Positions 6,679-15,134 of a DNA stretch of 64,000 bases are shown in pieces. The notes beneath the pieces are model-generated. The model did no database searches. It saw only the letters and a list, made by a program, of their open reading frames with translations, and had not been told where the DNA came from. Source of the DNA: SIBU01 sp964430335. GTDB lineage: Bacteria > Patescibacteriota > Minisyncoccia > Phycocordibacterales > SIBU01. How positions within the stretch are numbered: the first letter of the stretch is position 1; every line of letters begins with the position of its first letter. The position numbers and the translations under genes were made by a program. Location: contig CAYSEN010000001.1 of the NCBI GenBank assembly GCA_964430335.1, forward strand, positions 1 through 64,000, written 5' to 3'.

Positions 6679-7080
6679 CTACTCCCTCCCAATCAAATAA
6701 ACCCCGAGTAATTTTCTAAAATATTCCGTTTCGGGATTAAAACACGCTTCTTTTATATGCAATAAAGGATGTGACTCCGGTGAATACTCATAATGCGCTC
6801 GGATTTCTCCATCAATAAAAAGTCTAATGTGGTACTGAAAAATCTCTTTATCGATTTTTCTCATACTCAAAACCTCTCCGGGATCTTTCCATGCAATTTT
6901 TGCCAATTCAAAACCTTGGTCAAACAAATACGCCTCTAAATCCAATCTGTTGTAATTGGCGTTTAAATGACCTAGTAAATATTTTTGTCTGAAATCATGA
7001 AAACCCAATTTTTCAACCGTTCGTATGATCGGTGGCCAAACCTGATAGGCCAAATTCCAAAAGAATCGGATTTTTTCCAT
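6679..7080 (-). CDS. Hypothetical protein (133 aa)
   Basis: No family recognised. A soluble-looking alpha/beta protein with many aromatic residues (MEKIRFFWNLAYQVWPPIIRTVEKLGFHDF...). No signal peptide, membrane segment or metal-binding motif. It starts 9 bases after the holA-like stop in the same direction, so it could be the distal gene of that transcript, though a TAATAT 6 nt before its ATG could give it its own promoter. Confidence 0.7.
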   Translation of the reverse strand: MEKIRFFWNLAYQVWPPIIRTVEKLGFHDFRQKYLLGHLNANYNRLDLEAYLFDQGFELAKIAWKDPGEVLSMRKIDKEIFQYHIRLFIDGEIRAHYEYSPESHPLLHIKEACFNPETEYFRKLLGVYLIGRE

Positions 7081-7089
7081 ACAAGTATA

Positions 7090-7806
7090 TTACACGCTCA
7101 ATATAAATCTCTCAAGACGACTAATAAAATCCACCTCCCCTCTGTGGGCATCGTGATAAATTGAAACCAGCTCTTGCGCAAATTTACTCAAATCATTATC
7201 ACTAAAATTTTTCGCATATCTAAGCGCCTTGTTAAAAACAAAAGGGTTTAAACCAGATTCGGTAGCGTTTTTAGTTTCTGATGAAATAATCATATTTTTA
7301 ATCTGCCAAAACAAAATTCCAGAAATTTCCTCTGGTGTGGCCCCACTTCTTATGGCTTTCTCATAAATTACCCAGAGTTTTTTCCTATTTCTTTCTCCTA
7401 AGGCATCGGCCAAAGCAAAGGTGTTAAATGGTTCAACTTTTTTTTCTTCTTTACCCTCGAAGGACTGCACCTTATCGGCAAATTTACCGACCGCATCTAG
7501 AGTTTTTTTATCAACAACCTCGTTTATAAAAATAAATACGTTTTCTGAATTTTTTAGCAAATCCAGCTTTTCAATCACAAAATCTTTAATTTCCTTATTC
7601 TCAAAAATCCTGCTAGCAAGAACTATAAATTTTCTTTCAAAAAGCCCCTGTGAACCAAGAAATTCCTCAAACCTTCCTTCGCTCCAATTGTCCTGGTCAA
7701 TCTTAAAAAGCTCGGCATCTGGTTTTCTTTTCTGCATAACCGAAACCAGTTCAAGCGCCTTCGCCCTAGCTGCGTCCATATTTTTTCCGTAAAGAAAATA
7801 AAGCAT
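7090..7806 (-). CDS. holA: DNA polymerase III delta subunit-like protein
   Basis: 238-residue protein resembling HolA, the clamp-loader subunit that opens the beta clamp (DnaN, 28-29 kb). The opening MLYFLYGKNMDAARAKALELV corresponds to the family's 'LYGEDxFL' strand, with the ATP-binding residues absent as is normal for delta. The middle (VFIFINEVVDKKTLDAVGKFADKV) and helical C-terminus with ISGILFWQIKNMIISS (near residue 165) fit the delta collar region. It is about 100 residues shorter than E. coli HolA. It lies just downstream of polA in the same direction. Confidence 0.75.
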   Translation of the reverse strand: MLYFLYGKNMDAARAKALELVSVMQKRKPDAELFKIDQDNWSEGRFEEFLGSQGLFERKFIVLASRIFENKEIKDFVIEKLDLLKNSENVFIFINEVVDKKTLDAVGKFADKVQSFEGKEEKKVEPFNTFALADALGERNRKKLWVIYEKAIRSGATPEEISGILFWQIKNMIISSETKNATESGLNPFVFNKALRYAKNFSDNDLSKFAQELVSIYHDAHRGEVDFISRLERFILSV

Positions 7807-7855
7807 GAATGTTTGAAGTAACTATTTGTCTTTTCTAATGTCTAATTACTAGATA

Positions 7856-10327
7856 CTACTTACTTTTCTCCATCTCTCCCCAGTTTTCTCCAACCTTCAC
7901 TTCTACCTTGCAAACCACACCCTTGGTTTTTTCTGGTGAAATCACACTCTCCATAATTTTTTTCGCCTCTGATATAAATTCACCTTCCGCACCTTTTTTA
8001 ACTTCATAAACCAATTCATCGTGCACTTGGAGCAACAAGAAAACCTTGTCATTCAAATTGTTTTTTTCAATGTACTGGTCTGCGTGAATCATCGCGATTT
8101 TAATAATATCCGCCTCCGTGCCTTGAATCGGCGCGTTAATAGCCATTCTCTCAGCTGCCGCTCTAATGAAAGGCAACTTTGAAGAAATTCCTGGAAAATA
8201 TCTTCTCCTGCCAAAAAATGTTTCAGTGTAGCCTAACTTTCTTGTCTCAGACTTTACATCTTCCAAATACTTGGCTAGGCCGGCAAACTTTGAAAAATAA
8301 TCATTGTAAAATTTTTGAGATTCTTCTCTCGTTGTCCCCTCACCCAAATTCGCCCTAAGCGCATTTACACCCATTCCGTACATGACTCCGAAGTTGATGA
8401 CTTTTGCCTTTCTTCTCATGTCAGGAGTAACCTTTTCAGGAGGTACACCGAAAACCTCCGAAGCCACTGCTGTGTGCACGTCCTCGCCGTTTTTAAAAAT
8501 CTCAATCAATTTCTGATCGCCCGACAAAAAAGCAGCGATGCGGAGCTCAATTTGAGAATAATCAAACGCTACAAACTGAAAACCTTTGGTAGCCACAAAA
8601 GCGTTTCTGATCGCCCGGCCCAATTCCGTCTTGTTTGGAATGTTTTGCAAGTTAGGATTTTCACATCCCATTCTTCCCGTTGTTGTTCCAGCCTGCAAAA
8701 ACTGAGCGTGAAGTTTTCCGTCTTTATCCACCATTTCAGGAATCGTGTCGATGTAGGTTCCCAAAAGCTTTGAAAGTTCTCGGTATTCCAAGATCAAAGA
8801 AATTATTGGATGGACATCTCTTAGTTTCTCCAATTCAGATTCCTTAGTAGAAAGTGCTCCACCACTAGTCTTTTTCTGATTCTTGGCCTTAAGTCCAAGT
8901 TTTTCAAACAAAATCACACCGAGTTGCTTGGGAGAGCTAACGTTAAACTCCTCGCCGGCCAAACTCCAAATTTTCTTTTCAAGTCCAGCTAATGTTTTGT
9001 GATACTCCACCGACAATTCCTTAAGACGTTCTTTGTCTATAGCAATTCCCCGCTCTTTCATTTTAGAAACAACTGGCATTAGAGGAACCTCTATGTCGTT
9101 GAAAACTGAATTTAATTTATACTCGCTGAGTCTTTTTAAAATAATCTTTTCCGCTTCTTCAAAAGTTTTAGCACCTGTAAAATTCAAAATATCATCGAGC
9201 GTAGGATTTGTGGTGTTGGAATTGACCAACCACAAAGCAATAGCCACTCTCGCTAAATCTTTTGGATCCGGCGCTGGTATCGAGCTTGCAGAAGTTGAAA
9301 ATAGGTTCTGAACTGGCGCTTCATTTTTAGTCTCCACTTTGTCACCCACTTTTGCACCGTTCTCCTTAGTTGAAGTTACACTTTTTCCGGAAAGTGCCTG
9401 TGTTAATCTCTGTCCCAGATTTCTAAACTCTAAGTCTGCAAAAATCTTTACGATTTTCCCAATTTCAATACTTTCCTTCCACTCTTTTTCTGGCAAAACA
9501 AAATCGATAGGCGCGTCTCGTCGAATAGTGGCTAGCATTTTGCTAAACTCTGCTTCTTCTTCGTTGTCCTTAAGTAATTTAATAATGCGATCAGTAAGAC
9601 CTGCTTTTTTAAAAGCCTTATCATCTTTTTTTAGACTTGCGTAAATATTTTCAACAGTGCCAAAGTTTTGTATCAAAATTGAAGCAGTTTTTTCACCGAT
9701 CCCTTTAATGCCGATGATGTTATCCGAAGGATCTCCTCTTAGACCTTTGTAATCTGGTAAGAGTTTAGGCGGAAAACCGAACCTTTTAACCACAGCTTCC
9801 TCGTCATAAAGGATCGTATCTTGAATACCTTTTTTCAACGTGTAAACCTGAACCTTTTCATCGTCGACAAGCTGGAGTGTATCCATATCTCCTGAAGCAA
9901 TTATAATGTCTGTTGGATTTTCACCTTCCTTTAGTTTTGAATTTCTATCATTTATCTTGTCGACAATTGTTCCTAAAATATCGTCGGCTTCAAAACCTTC
10001 CTTGTCATACATAGGAATTGAAAACGCTTCGAACACATCTCGAGATCTTTTCATCTGAGAAACCAACTCAGGGTCTGCTTTTGCCCTCCCTGCTTTGTAA
10101 TCTTTGTAAGCCTCGTGTCTGTAGGTCGGCTTTGGTAAATCGTACGCCGCCACAATATAATCCGGTTTTAAATCAGCGATAATTTTTATTAACATGCTAG
10201 CAACACCATAAAGAGCGCCGGTAGGTTCACCTTTTGAACTGCTAAAGTCAGGTAGAGCATGATAGGCTCGATGCAATATCGCGTGAGCATCAAGTAACAC
10301 CAGCCTTTTATTGTCATTTTTGGACAT
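7856..10327 (-). CDS. polA: DNA polymerase I without a proofreading domain
   Basis: 823 residues. Residues 1-290 are a 5'-3' exonuclease (LLDAHAILHRAYHALP, FEADDILGTIVD, and the helix-hairpin-helix LRGDPSDNIIGIKGIGEKTA). Residues about 440-823 are a family A polymerase with motif A (FDYSQIELRIA), motif B (RRKAKVINFGVMYGM) and motif C (LLLQVHDELVYEV). Between them, where E. coli has the 3'-5' exonuclease, there is only a linker (GKSVTSTKENGAKVGDKVE...) and a short helical remnant with no DxE site, so proofreading should be absent, as in Taq-type enzymes. A TGT-TACAAT lies 6 nt before the ATG. Confidence 0.97.
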   Translation of the reverse strand: MSKNDNKRLVLLDAHAILHRAYHALPDFSSSKGEPTGALYGVASMLIKIIADLKPDYIVAAYDLPKPTYRHEAYKDYKAGRAKADPELVSQMKRSRDVFEAFSIPMYDKEGFEADDILGTIVDKINDRNSKLKEGENPTDIIIASGDMDTLQLVDDEKVQVYTLKKGIQDTILYDEEAVVKRFGFPPKLLPDYKGLRGDPSDNIIGIKGIGEKTASILIQNFGTVENIYASLKKDDKAFKKAGLTDRIIKLLKDNEEEAEFSKMLATIRRDAPIDFVLPEKEWKESIEIGKIVKIFADLEFRNLGQRLTQALSGKSVTSTKENGAKVGDKVETKNEAPVQNLFSTSASSIPAPDPKDLARVAIALWLVNSNTTNPTLDDILNFTGAKTFEEAEKIILKRLSEYKLNSVFNDIEVPLMPVVSKMKERGIAIDKERLKELSVEYHKTLAGLEKKIWSLAGEEFNVSSPKQLGVILFEKLGLKAKNQKKTSGGALSTKESELEKLRDVHPIISLILEYRELSKLLGTYIDTIPEMVDKDGKLHAQFLQAGTTTGRMGCENPNLQNIPNKTELGRAIRNAFVATKGFQFVAFDYSQIELRIAAFLSGDQKLIEIFKNGEDVHTAVASEVFGVPPEKVTPDMRRKAKVINFGVMYGMGVNALRANLGEGTTREESQKFYNDYFSKFAGLAKYLEDVKSETRKLGYTETFFGRRRYFPGISSKLPFIRAAAERMAINAPIQGTEADIIKIAMIHADQYIEKNNLNDKVFLLLQVHDELVYEVKKGAEGEFISEAKKIMESVISPEKTKGVVCKVEVKVGENWGEMEKSK

Positions 10328-10333
10328 AAAGCT

Positions 10334-10342
10334 ATTGTAACA
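10334..10342 (-). promoter_or_regulatory. Extended -10 promoter of polA (leaderless type)
   Basis: On the minus strand TGT-TACAAT ends 6 nt before the polA ATG (10327). It falls in the 16-bp gap after the tsaE stop, so polA need not depend on the tsaE transcript. Confidence 0.5.
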
Positions 10343-10343
10343 A

Positions 10344-10778
10344 CTATAGAGTTATTTTTCTCGTCTGGTCGTCAACAAATTCAAAATTCATTTTTATAGT
10401 ATCGTCGGGCAATACATCGGCGACTAAATCTGCCCACTCAATCAAAATTAGATTTTTAGGATTTTTTAAAATATTATCGATTCCCAATTTTCTCAATTCA
10501 TCACCACCCTTCAAACGATAAGCGTCGATGTGTATCAAAGTGTCAAAACGAGAGTATGAAATTTTGTAAAATTTCATTATGACAAAAGTCGGGCTAGTGA
10601 TTTGTTCTTTCACGCCAAAGGCCTCCGCTACATATTGCACAAAAGTGGTCTTACCAGCGCCCAAATTTCCCACAAGGCCGACAACAGTGGCGCCACTTCT
10701 TTCACTTTCTACAATGATCTCACGTAAGGCCTCAACTGCCCCCTTGGTCTCTTCTAAACTTTTACTGAAAATATCCAT
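10344..10778 (-). CDS. tsaE: tRNA t6A biosynthesis ATPase TsaE
   Basis: P-loop ATPase supporting threonylcarbamoyl-adenosine formation at position 37 of ANN-decoding tRNAs. Walker A is GNLGAGKTTF (about residue 37); SPTFVIMKFY and the Walker-B-like LILIEWADLV are typical of TsaE, as is HIDAYRLKGGDELRKLG. I use the ATG at 10778 (144 aa; MDIFSKSLEETK) rather than the 11-codon longer frame, because a TGC-TACAAT ends 7 nt before it. It precedes polA by 16 bases in the same direction. Confidence 0.93.
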   Translation of the reverse strand: MDIFSKSLEETKGAVEALREIIVESERSGATVVGLVGNLGAGKTTFVQYVAEAFGVKEQITSPTFVIMKFYKISYSRFDTLIHIDAYRLKGGDELRKLGIDNILKNPKNLILIEWADLVADVLPDDTIKMNFEFVDDQTRKITL

Positions 10779-10785
10779 AAGCGAA

Positions 10786-10794
10786 ATTGTAGCA
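10786..10794 (-). promoter_or_regulatory. Extended -10 promoter of tsaE (leaderless type)
   Basis: Minus-strand TGC-TACAAT ends 7 nt before the chosen ATG and supports that start. Confidence 0.45.
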
Positions 10795-10819
10795 TATACA
10801 TTTTTTCCCAAAAGAAAAA

Positions 10820-10844
10820 GGCACTTCGATAATCTCGAAGTGCC
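10820..10844 (-). terminator. Terminator of the lipoprotein gene
   Basis: Ten-bp stem GGCACTTCGA / TCGAAGTGCC, followed on the minus strand by TTTTTCTTTT. Confidence 0.85.
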
Positions 10845-10865
10845 CGCGTAAATTTTGAAGTTGGC

Positions 10866-11441
10866 TTATGGGCCAACTCGGTACCGCCTGATGGGCCCGG
10901 GACCATTGAGGTCCCGGATCTCCCGGATTCCTCCGGGAGATCCCCAGTAACGGTACCCTCCAGGGGGCGTGGGTGGTTCCCAACTGTATCCAGGAACCGT
11001 ACCACCCTGTGGAAGCACGACCGGGACAGCTGGTGGTGTCATGACAACACCTTGAGGTGGCTGGGACCAAACCTGCCCTGGAGGAGGCGTGGCCCAGCTT
11101 CGCTGGGGACCAAAATTGAACTGTCCGTTCGATCCTGCTTGCGCCTGCTGTGCAGACGCAAGCCCGTTGGTGCGAGCGTACTCATGCTCACGACGCTCGT
11201 ACTCCATCTTCACCATCGCCTCCTCGTGTCGGAGGCGTGCCTCCTGCAGTGACCGGACATGCCGGTCGTATTGCTTGCCGCCATTTTCTAGCACCCTCTG
11301 TTCGGGCTCTTGCCCAAACTGATAGGGGCCCTGTCCACGAACGGCGCGGACGTGCTCGACCCGTGGGGTCGACGAACAACCGGCGAGAAGTACGGCCATT
11401 GTGGCGACGATGACCGAACCGATGAATTTAAAGGTCTTCAT
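10866..11441 (-). CDS. Proline/glycine-rich lipoprotein, G+C-rich
   Basis: 191-residue secreted lipoprotein: signal peptide MKTFKFIGSVIVATMAVLLAGCSS with a lipobox LLAGC (Cys 22). A charged helical stretch (about residues 55-95, RHVRSLQEARLRHEEAMVKMEYERREHEYAR) looks like a short coiled coil, followed by a P/G/Q-rich tail with repeated PP and PGG units, probably extended and wall-spanning. No family recognised. Its codons are much richer in G and C than polA or pilB beside it, resembling the island at 15-18 kb. It has its own strong promoter, a hairpin-rich leader and its own terminator, so it behaves as an autonomous cassette. Confidence 0.85.
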   Translation of the reverse strand: MKTFKFIGSVIVATMAVLLAGCSSTPRVEHVRAVRGQGPYQFGQEPEQRVLENGGKQYDRHVRSLQEARLRHEEAMVKMEYERREHEYARTNGLASAQQAQAGSNGQFNFGPQRSWATPPPGQVWSQPPQGVVMTPPAVPVVLPQGGTVPGYSWEPPTPPGGYRYWGSPGGIREIRDLNGPGPIRRYRVGP

Positions 11442-11507
11442 AACACAGAATTTCTGTAATGGAGCATTTTGCTCCGGGTTGAATTGCAGGCGGATTTGCC
11501 TAATATA

Positions 11508-11536
11508 ATAATAGCATTATTTGTGCTAAATGTCAA
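11508..11536 (-). promoter_or_regulatory. Strong sigma70-type promoter of the lipoprotein gene
   Basis: On the minus strand a perfect TTGACA, 17-nt spacer and TATTAT. Transcription would start near 11500, leaving a leader of about 60 nt with two hairpins (GGAGC-AAAAT-GCTCC and ACAGAA-A-TTCTGT) before the ATG. Confidence 0.8.
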
Positions 11537-11625
11537 TACATAGTTGGGCTCTAATCGCCTTGTTTTCCAACATTTTTTAGCCTTTTCCATTTGTGTAAAG
11601 ATATAAAAAAAGCTAAAATCTTTGC

Positions 11626-13302
11626 ATGGTAATTCAATTTGACGAGGACAAACAAAATCAAAAACTCGACACTCTCCGAAAAAAAGAAGAAGAAGACTTC
11701 GCAAAGGACACCGCTGAAAGACTTGGACTTGAATACATAAACCTAATTCTTGTACCCATAAACACCGAGGCACTAAAATTGGTGCCCGAGCAACAAGCCA
11801 GACAGGCGAAAATTGCCCCTTTTAACATTGTCGGAAAAAAAGTTCAGGTTGCAGTCTCCTCCCCCGAATCAAGCGCTACAGCAGAGGTTTTAGAATCACT
11901 ATCGAAAAGCGGTTACAGCTTGATCGTGTTTGTAACAACTCACGAAAGCCTAGAAAAAGCTTGGGGCTACTACAAAGATCTTTCATACTCAACAGAATCG
12001 ACCGCAGGAGCGCTCGACGTTTCAAGTGATGAAATCGGTCAGTTTCTATCTAAGGTACACTCCATTAAAGATATTGGTACCCTCATTGAAGATATACTTG
12101 CTCAGAAAAAAAGTTACAGAATCTCTCGCTTGATTGAGATCGTCCTTGCCGGAGCAATAGCAACACACGCTTCGGATATTCACATAGAACCAGAAGAAGG
12201 TTACGCAAGGCTCCGCTACAGACTTGATGGGGTTTTAAACGATGTTCTCAAATTTGATAAGGAGACTTTTGACTTAGCCCTATCTAGAATCAAATTGCTT
12301 TCTGGTCTAAAGCTAAATGTTAAATCTGAAGCTCAGGACGGAAGATTTAGTGTAAAAATAAACGGTGATGATATTGAAATAAGAACCTCCCTGCTCCCAG
12401 GAGCTTACAGCGAATCAGTGGTAATGAGAATTCTTAACCCTAAATCGATCAATGTGCCGATCGAATCGCTCGGCATTAACCCAAAACTTTTGGAAATTTT
12501 GCTACATGAAATTAGTAAACCTCACGGTATGATTCTCACCACAGGTCCTACAGGTAGCGGTAAAACTACAACGCTCTACGCTTTCCTTAAAAAAATTCAC
12601 ACTCCAGACATAAAGATTATTACGATTGAAGATCCTATCGAGTATCACTTACCAGGAATTGTGCAAACTCAAACAAATTCTGAGAAGGGGTACACTTTCC
12701 TAGAAGGATTACGTAGCGCGCTTCGACAAGACCCAGACGTGATCATGGTTGGTGAAATCAGAGACAGCGAAACAGCTGAAATCGCAGTGAACGCCGCCGA
12801 AACAGGACACTTAGTGTTCTCTACTCTTCACACTAATACTGCAGCTGGTACATTCCCACGCCTCGTAGACCTCGGAGTGAATCCAAAAACCATGGCCTCA
12901 GCAATCAATGTATCGATGGCTCAAAGATTGGTAAGAACCCTGTGCAAGGATTGTAAAAAAGAAGTTGCGATTACCGGAAAAGAAAAAACTCTGATTGATA
13001 ACATCGTCGCCTCCCTTCCAGATCAAAGCGAAGTTACAAACACTGAAAAAATGTGGGTTGAAAATGGTTGTGACAAATGCAATCACACAGGTTTTAAAGG
13101 AAGAGTCGGAATATATGAGGCAATTTTAATGAATGAAGTAATAGAAACCGTAGTAAGAGAAAATCCTAGTGAAAGAGAAATTCAAAAAGCTGCTCTACCA
13201 CAAAAAATTCCGACAATGAAACAGGATGGAATCATAAAAGTCCTAAACGGTACGACTTCCTTAGGAGAATTATCAAGAATAGTCGACCTAGAAAAAGAAT
13301 AA
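11626..13302 (+). CDS. pilB: Type IV pilus assembly / type II secretion ATPase
   Basis: 558-residue GspE/PilB motor ATPase that powers pilus extension on the cytoplasmic face of the membrane. An N-terminal MshEN-like domain (residues about 25-120) precedes the ATPase core: Walker A GPTGSGKTTTLY (near 306), Asp box TIEDPIEYHL, Walker B region DPDVIMVGEIRDSETAEI (near 370) and His box FSTLHTNTA. The C-terminal zinc tetracysteine typical of PilB is present (CKDCKK near 438, CDKCNHTGFKGR near 482). Divergent from the lipoprotein gene; no other pilus gene is adjacent. Confidence 0.95.
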   Translation: MVIQFDEDKQNQKLDTLRKKEEEDFAKDTAERLGLEYINLILVPINTEALKLVPEQQARQAKIAPFNIVGKKVQVAVSSPESSATAEVLESLSKSGYSLIVFVTTHESLEKAWGYYKDLSYSTESTAGALDVSSDEIGQFLSKVHSIKDIGTLIEDILAQKKSYRISRLIEIVLAGAIATHASDIHIEPEEGYARLRYRLDGVLNDVLKFDKETFDLALSRIKLLSGLKLNVKSEAQDGRFSVKINGDDIEIRTSLLPGAYSESVVMRILNPKSINVPIESLGINPKLLEILLHEISKPHGMILTTGPTGSGKTTTLYAFLKKIHTPDIKIITIEDPIEYHLPGIVQTQTNSEKGYTFLEGLRSALRQDPDVIMVGEIRDSETAEIAVNAAETGHLVFSTLHTNTAAGTFPRLVDLGVNPKTMASAINVSMAQRLVRTLCKDCKKEVAITGKEKTLIDNIVASLPDQSEVTNTEKMWVENGCDKCNHTGFKGRVGIYEAILMNEVIETVVRENPSEREIQKAALPQKIPTMKQDGIIKVLNGTTSLGELSRIVDLEKE

Positions 13303-13318
13303 CTTGCAAAAAATTGAA

Positions 13319-13357
13319 CAATACCGGCTCGACATGTGTCGAGCCGGTATTGCTTTT
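13319..13357 (+). terminator. Terminator of pilB
   Basis: Perfect 16-bp stem CAATACCGGCTCGACA / TGTCGAGCCGGTATTG followed by CTTTTCCT. Confidence 0.85.
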
Positions 13358-13389
13358 CCTATTTTTCCTGTTGAAAACGTTTTTTTCGA

Positions 13390-13418
13390 TTGCCTTTAAA
13401 AAAAAGCGATAGTACTAT
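13390..13418 (+). promoter_or_regulatory. Candidate promoter of the 13.4-kb structured RNA
   Basis: TTGCCT, 17-nt spacer, TACTAT; each hexamer matches the consensus at four of six positions. It is just after the pilB terminator and 44 nt before the long stem. Confidence 0.4.
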
Positions 13419-13424
13419 AAGTGC

Positions 13425-13607
13425 AGTAGTTTAATTTCAGAAGAAAGTTCTTCCAAAACATAAATCTCTAAGCAATACTTTTAATATGCGTACTAAAAGT
13501 TAAATATATCCCCAAGGATAGCCCCAGCAAATTACCGAAGTAATAACCAGAACGTCCTCAAAAAAATATTAGGAAGCCTCGGAAGGCCTAATTGCTTAGA
13601 GATTTAT
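13425..13607 (+). ncRNA. Candidate structured RNA closed by a 16-bp stem
   Basis: Arms ATAAATCTCTAAGCAA (13462-13477) and TTGCTTAGAGATTTAT (13592-13607) are exact complements. They enclose four local hairpins: ACTTTT/AAAAGT, TATCC-CCAA-GGATA, ATTAC-CGAA-GTAAT and ATTAG...CTAAT with GCC/GGC inside, giving a five-way junction. No reading frame of note lies inside. The region is between the pilB terminator and ruvB; the 5' end is placed from the -10. It could be a free small RNA or a ruvB leader element. It does not contain the SRP, RNase P or tmRNA signature sequences I looked for. Confidence 0.5.
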
Positions 13608-13730
13608 ATTTTGGATGACAATAATTCACCAAAAAAGAATTTTGACGAATCGGCAATAAAAAATACGCATAACTGCGCAAATGAATTAGCCTTTTAAGGA
13701 CTGCAGAGAGTCTATCACACAAAAGATTTT

Positions 13731-14810
13731 ATGTCAAGAAAGTCTAACACAAAACGAGCAGAAAATGACTCCGAAGAAAACAACACACCTGATGAAAAAA
13801 CCATAAAAGACAAGGTTTTTTCGGACGATGAAGGTTTTTTAGATCAAACTCTAAGACCAAGTCATTGGGACGAATATATCGGTCAAAAAAATATTAAGGA
13901 GAATTTGAGGATTCTTTTGACCGCTGCCGCTGAAAGAAAACACCCGCCGGAGCATCTTTTGTTTTACGGCCCTCCAGGATTGGGAAAAACTACCCTCGCC
14001 CACCTCATTGCCAAGGAAATTGGTGCACAAATCAAGATAACTTCAGGACCTGCCATTGAAAAAGTTGGAGATTTAGCATCCGTACTTACAAATTTGTCAC
14101 CAGGAGACATTCTTTTTATCGATGAAATTCACCGTCTCAACAAAGCTATCGAGGAAGTGCTATATCCAGCAATGGAATCTGGTCAGCTCGACATCATAAT
14201 CGGCAAAGGTCCATCAGCCCGCACAATCCAACTTGAACTTCCTCCTTTTACTCTAATCGCCGCAACTACACGCATCGCACTTCTCTCTTCCCCGCTACGA
14301 TCACGCTTTGGCGGAGGAGTTTTCAGACTCGAATTTTATTCTGATGAAGAAATAGAGGAAATTGTAAAAAGATCTGCAAAAATTTTAGGAGTGGCGGTAG
14401 AAAAAACCGCCTCGCAAGAAATTGCCAAGAGAAGTCGTTTCACTCCAAGAACTGCAAACTATCTTTTAAAACGAGCCCGAGATTTTGCTCAGGTGAACAA
14501 AGGTGATCTTACAAAAGAGATCGTTGATAAATCACTAGCACTGCTCGGAATCGATGAGCTTGGACTTGGGCACTCAGACAGAGCGCTTCTAAATACACTT
14601 ATAGAAAAATTTAACGGTGGCCCTGTTGGACTAAACACTTTAGCAGCAGCTCTTTCTGAGGAGCAAGCAACCATAGAAGAAGTTCATGAACCCTACCTTC
14701 TCCAACTTGGCCTGATCGAACGCACACCGAGAGGACGTGTCGCATCCGAAAAAGCATATCGTCATCTCAAAATCTCCGTTCCAAAAAATCTTCAAGAAAA
14801 GCTCCTGTAA
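13731..14810 (+). CDS. ruvB: Holliday junction branch-migration helicase RuvB
   Basis: 359-residue AAA+ motor of the RuvAB complex. Walker A GPPGLGKTTLAHL (about residue 83), Walker B ILFIDEIHRL, sensor 1 IAATTR, arginine-finger region SPLRSRFG, and the winged-helix C-terminus (AAALSEEQATIEEVHEPYLLQLGLIERTPRGR). The first about 35 residues are a polar extension (KSNTKRAENDSEENN...) not present in most RuvB. The gene follows the structured region at 13.4-13.6 kb and ends at a strong terminator. Confidence 0.97.
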   Translation: MSRKSNTKRAENDSEENNTPDEKTIKDKVFSDDEGFLDQTLRPSHWDEYIGQKNIKENLRILLTAAAERKHPPEHLLFYGPPGLGKTTLAHLIAKEIGAQIKITSGPAIEKVGDLASVLTNLSPGDILFIDEIHRLNKAIEEVLYPAMESGQLDIIIGKGPSARTIQLELPPFTLIAATTRIALLSSPLRSRFGGGVFRLEFYSDEEIEEIVKRSAKILGVAVEKTASQEIAKRSRFTPRTANYLLKRARDFAQVNKGDLTKEIVDKSLALLGIDELGLGHSDRALLNTLIEKFNGGPVGLNTLAAALSEEQATIEEVHEPYLLQLGLIERTPRGRVASEKAYRHLKISVPKNLQEKLL

Positions 14811-14818
14811 AACAGCCA

Positions 14819-14860
14819 AAATAAAAGCCGCCGCGACAAGGTCGCGGCGGCTTTTATTTT
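14819..14860 (+). terminator. Terminator of ruvB
   Basis: AAATAAAAGCCGCCGCGAC / GTCGCGGCGGCTTTTATTT hairpin with a 3-nt loop; symmetrical, so it could stop transcription from both sides. Confidence 0.85.
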
Positions 14861-14883
14861 TGTGTGCCGAAGAGAGAGATTGC

Positions 14884-14912
14884 GATCCAAAAAGGTTGAA
14901 CCTTTTTGGATC
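14884..14912. repeat. Perfect 14-bp palindrome after ruvB
   Basis: GATCCAAAAAGGTT-G-AACCTTTTTGGATC, a nearly loopless inverted repeat with no T-run after it; possibly a cruciform, protein site or second terminator. Confidence 0.7.
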
Positions 14913-15134
14913 TAAACACACATTTCACTCTGCATTTTGTGGGCTTGTGACCAGCATCAATCTCAAAGTTAAATATTTAGAATGATGGCTGCATTAAAAT
15001 GTGGAGAATTTTCATCCAGCACAAATCACTTTGTGATGGATTAACCCTAAATCGAAACTTGAGATTCTCCCGAACTCACGCTTCTCTTAACCTTCGCGGA
15101 CTTTTATAAGGAGGTCCGCACCCCGTGAAATAGA
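14913..15134. other. Non-coding edge of the accessory island
   Basis: No gene seen. It holds a nested inverted repeat: GGAGAAT (15003-15009) with ATTCTCC (15064-15070), enclosing ATCC/GGAT and CACAAA (15020-15025) with TTTGTG (15030-15035). A second hairpin GCGGAC/GTCCGC (15096-15119) stands just downstream of the last island gene on the minus strand and may end the island transcript, although no T-run follows. Confidence 0.4.

Noticed and set aside
8315..8773. A 152-codon plus-strand frame inside polA
   Set aside because: Lies antisense to the conserved polymerase domain and shows no domain; it is a shadow frame.
15003..15070. A cloverleaf-like fold (7-bp outer stem GGAGAAT/ATTCTCC with a 7-nt loop TCGAAAC)
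   Set aside because: The T-loop is out of register with TTC-R-A, there is no D-arm and no seven-base anticodon loop, so it is not a tRNA; it is listed only as a nested inverted repeat.
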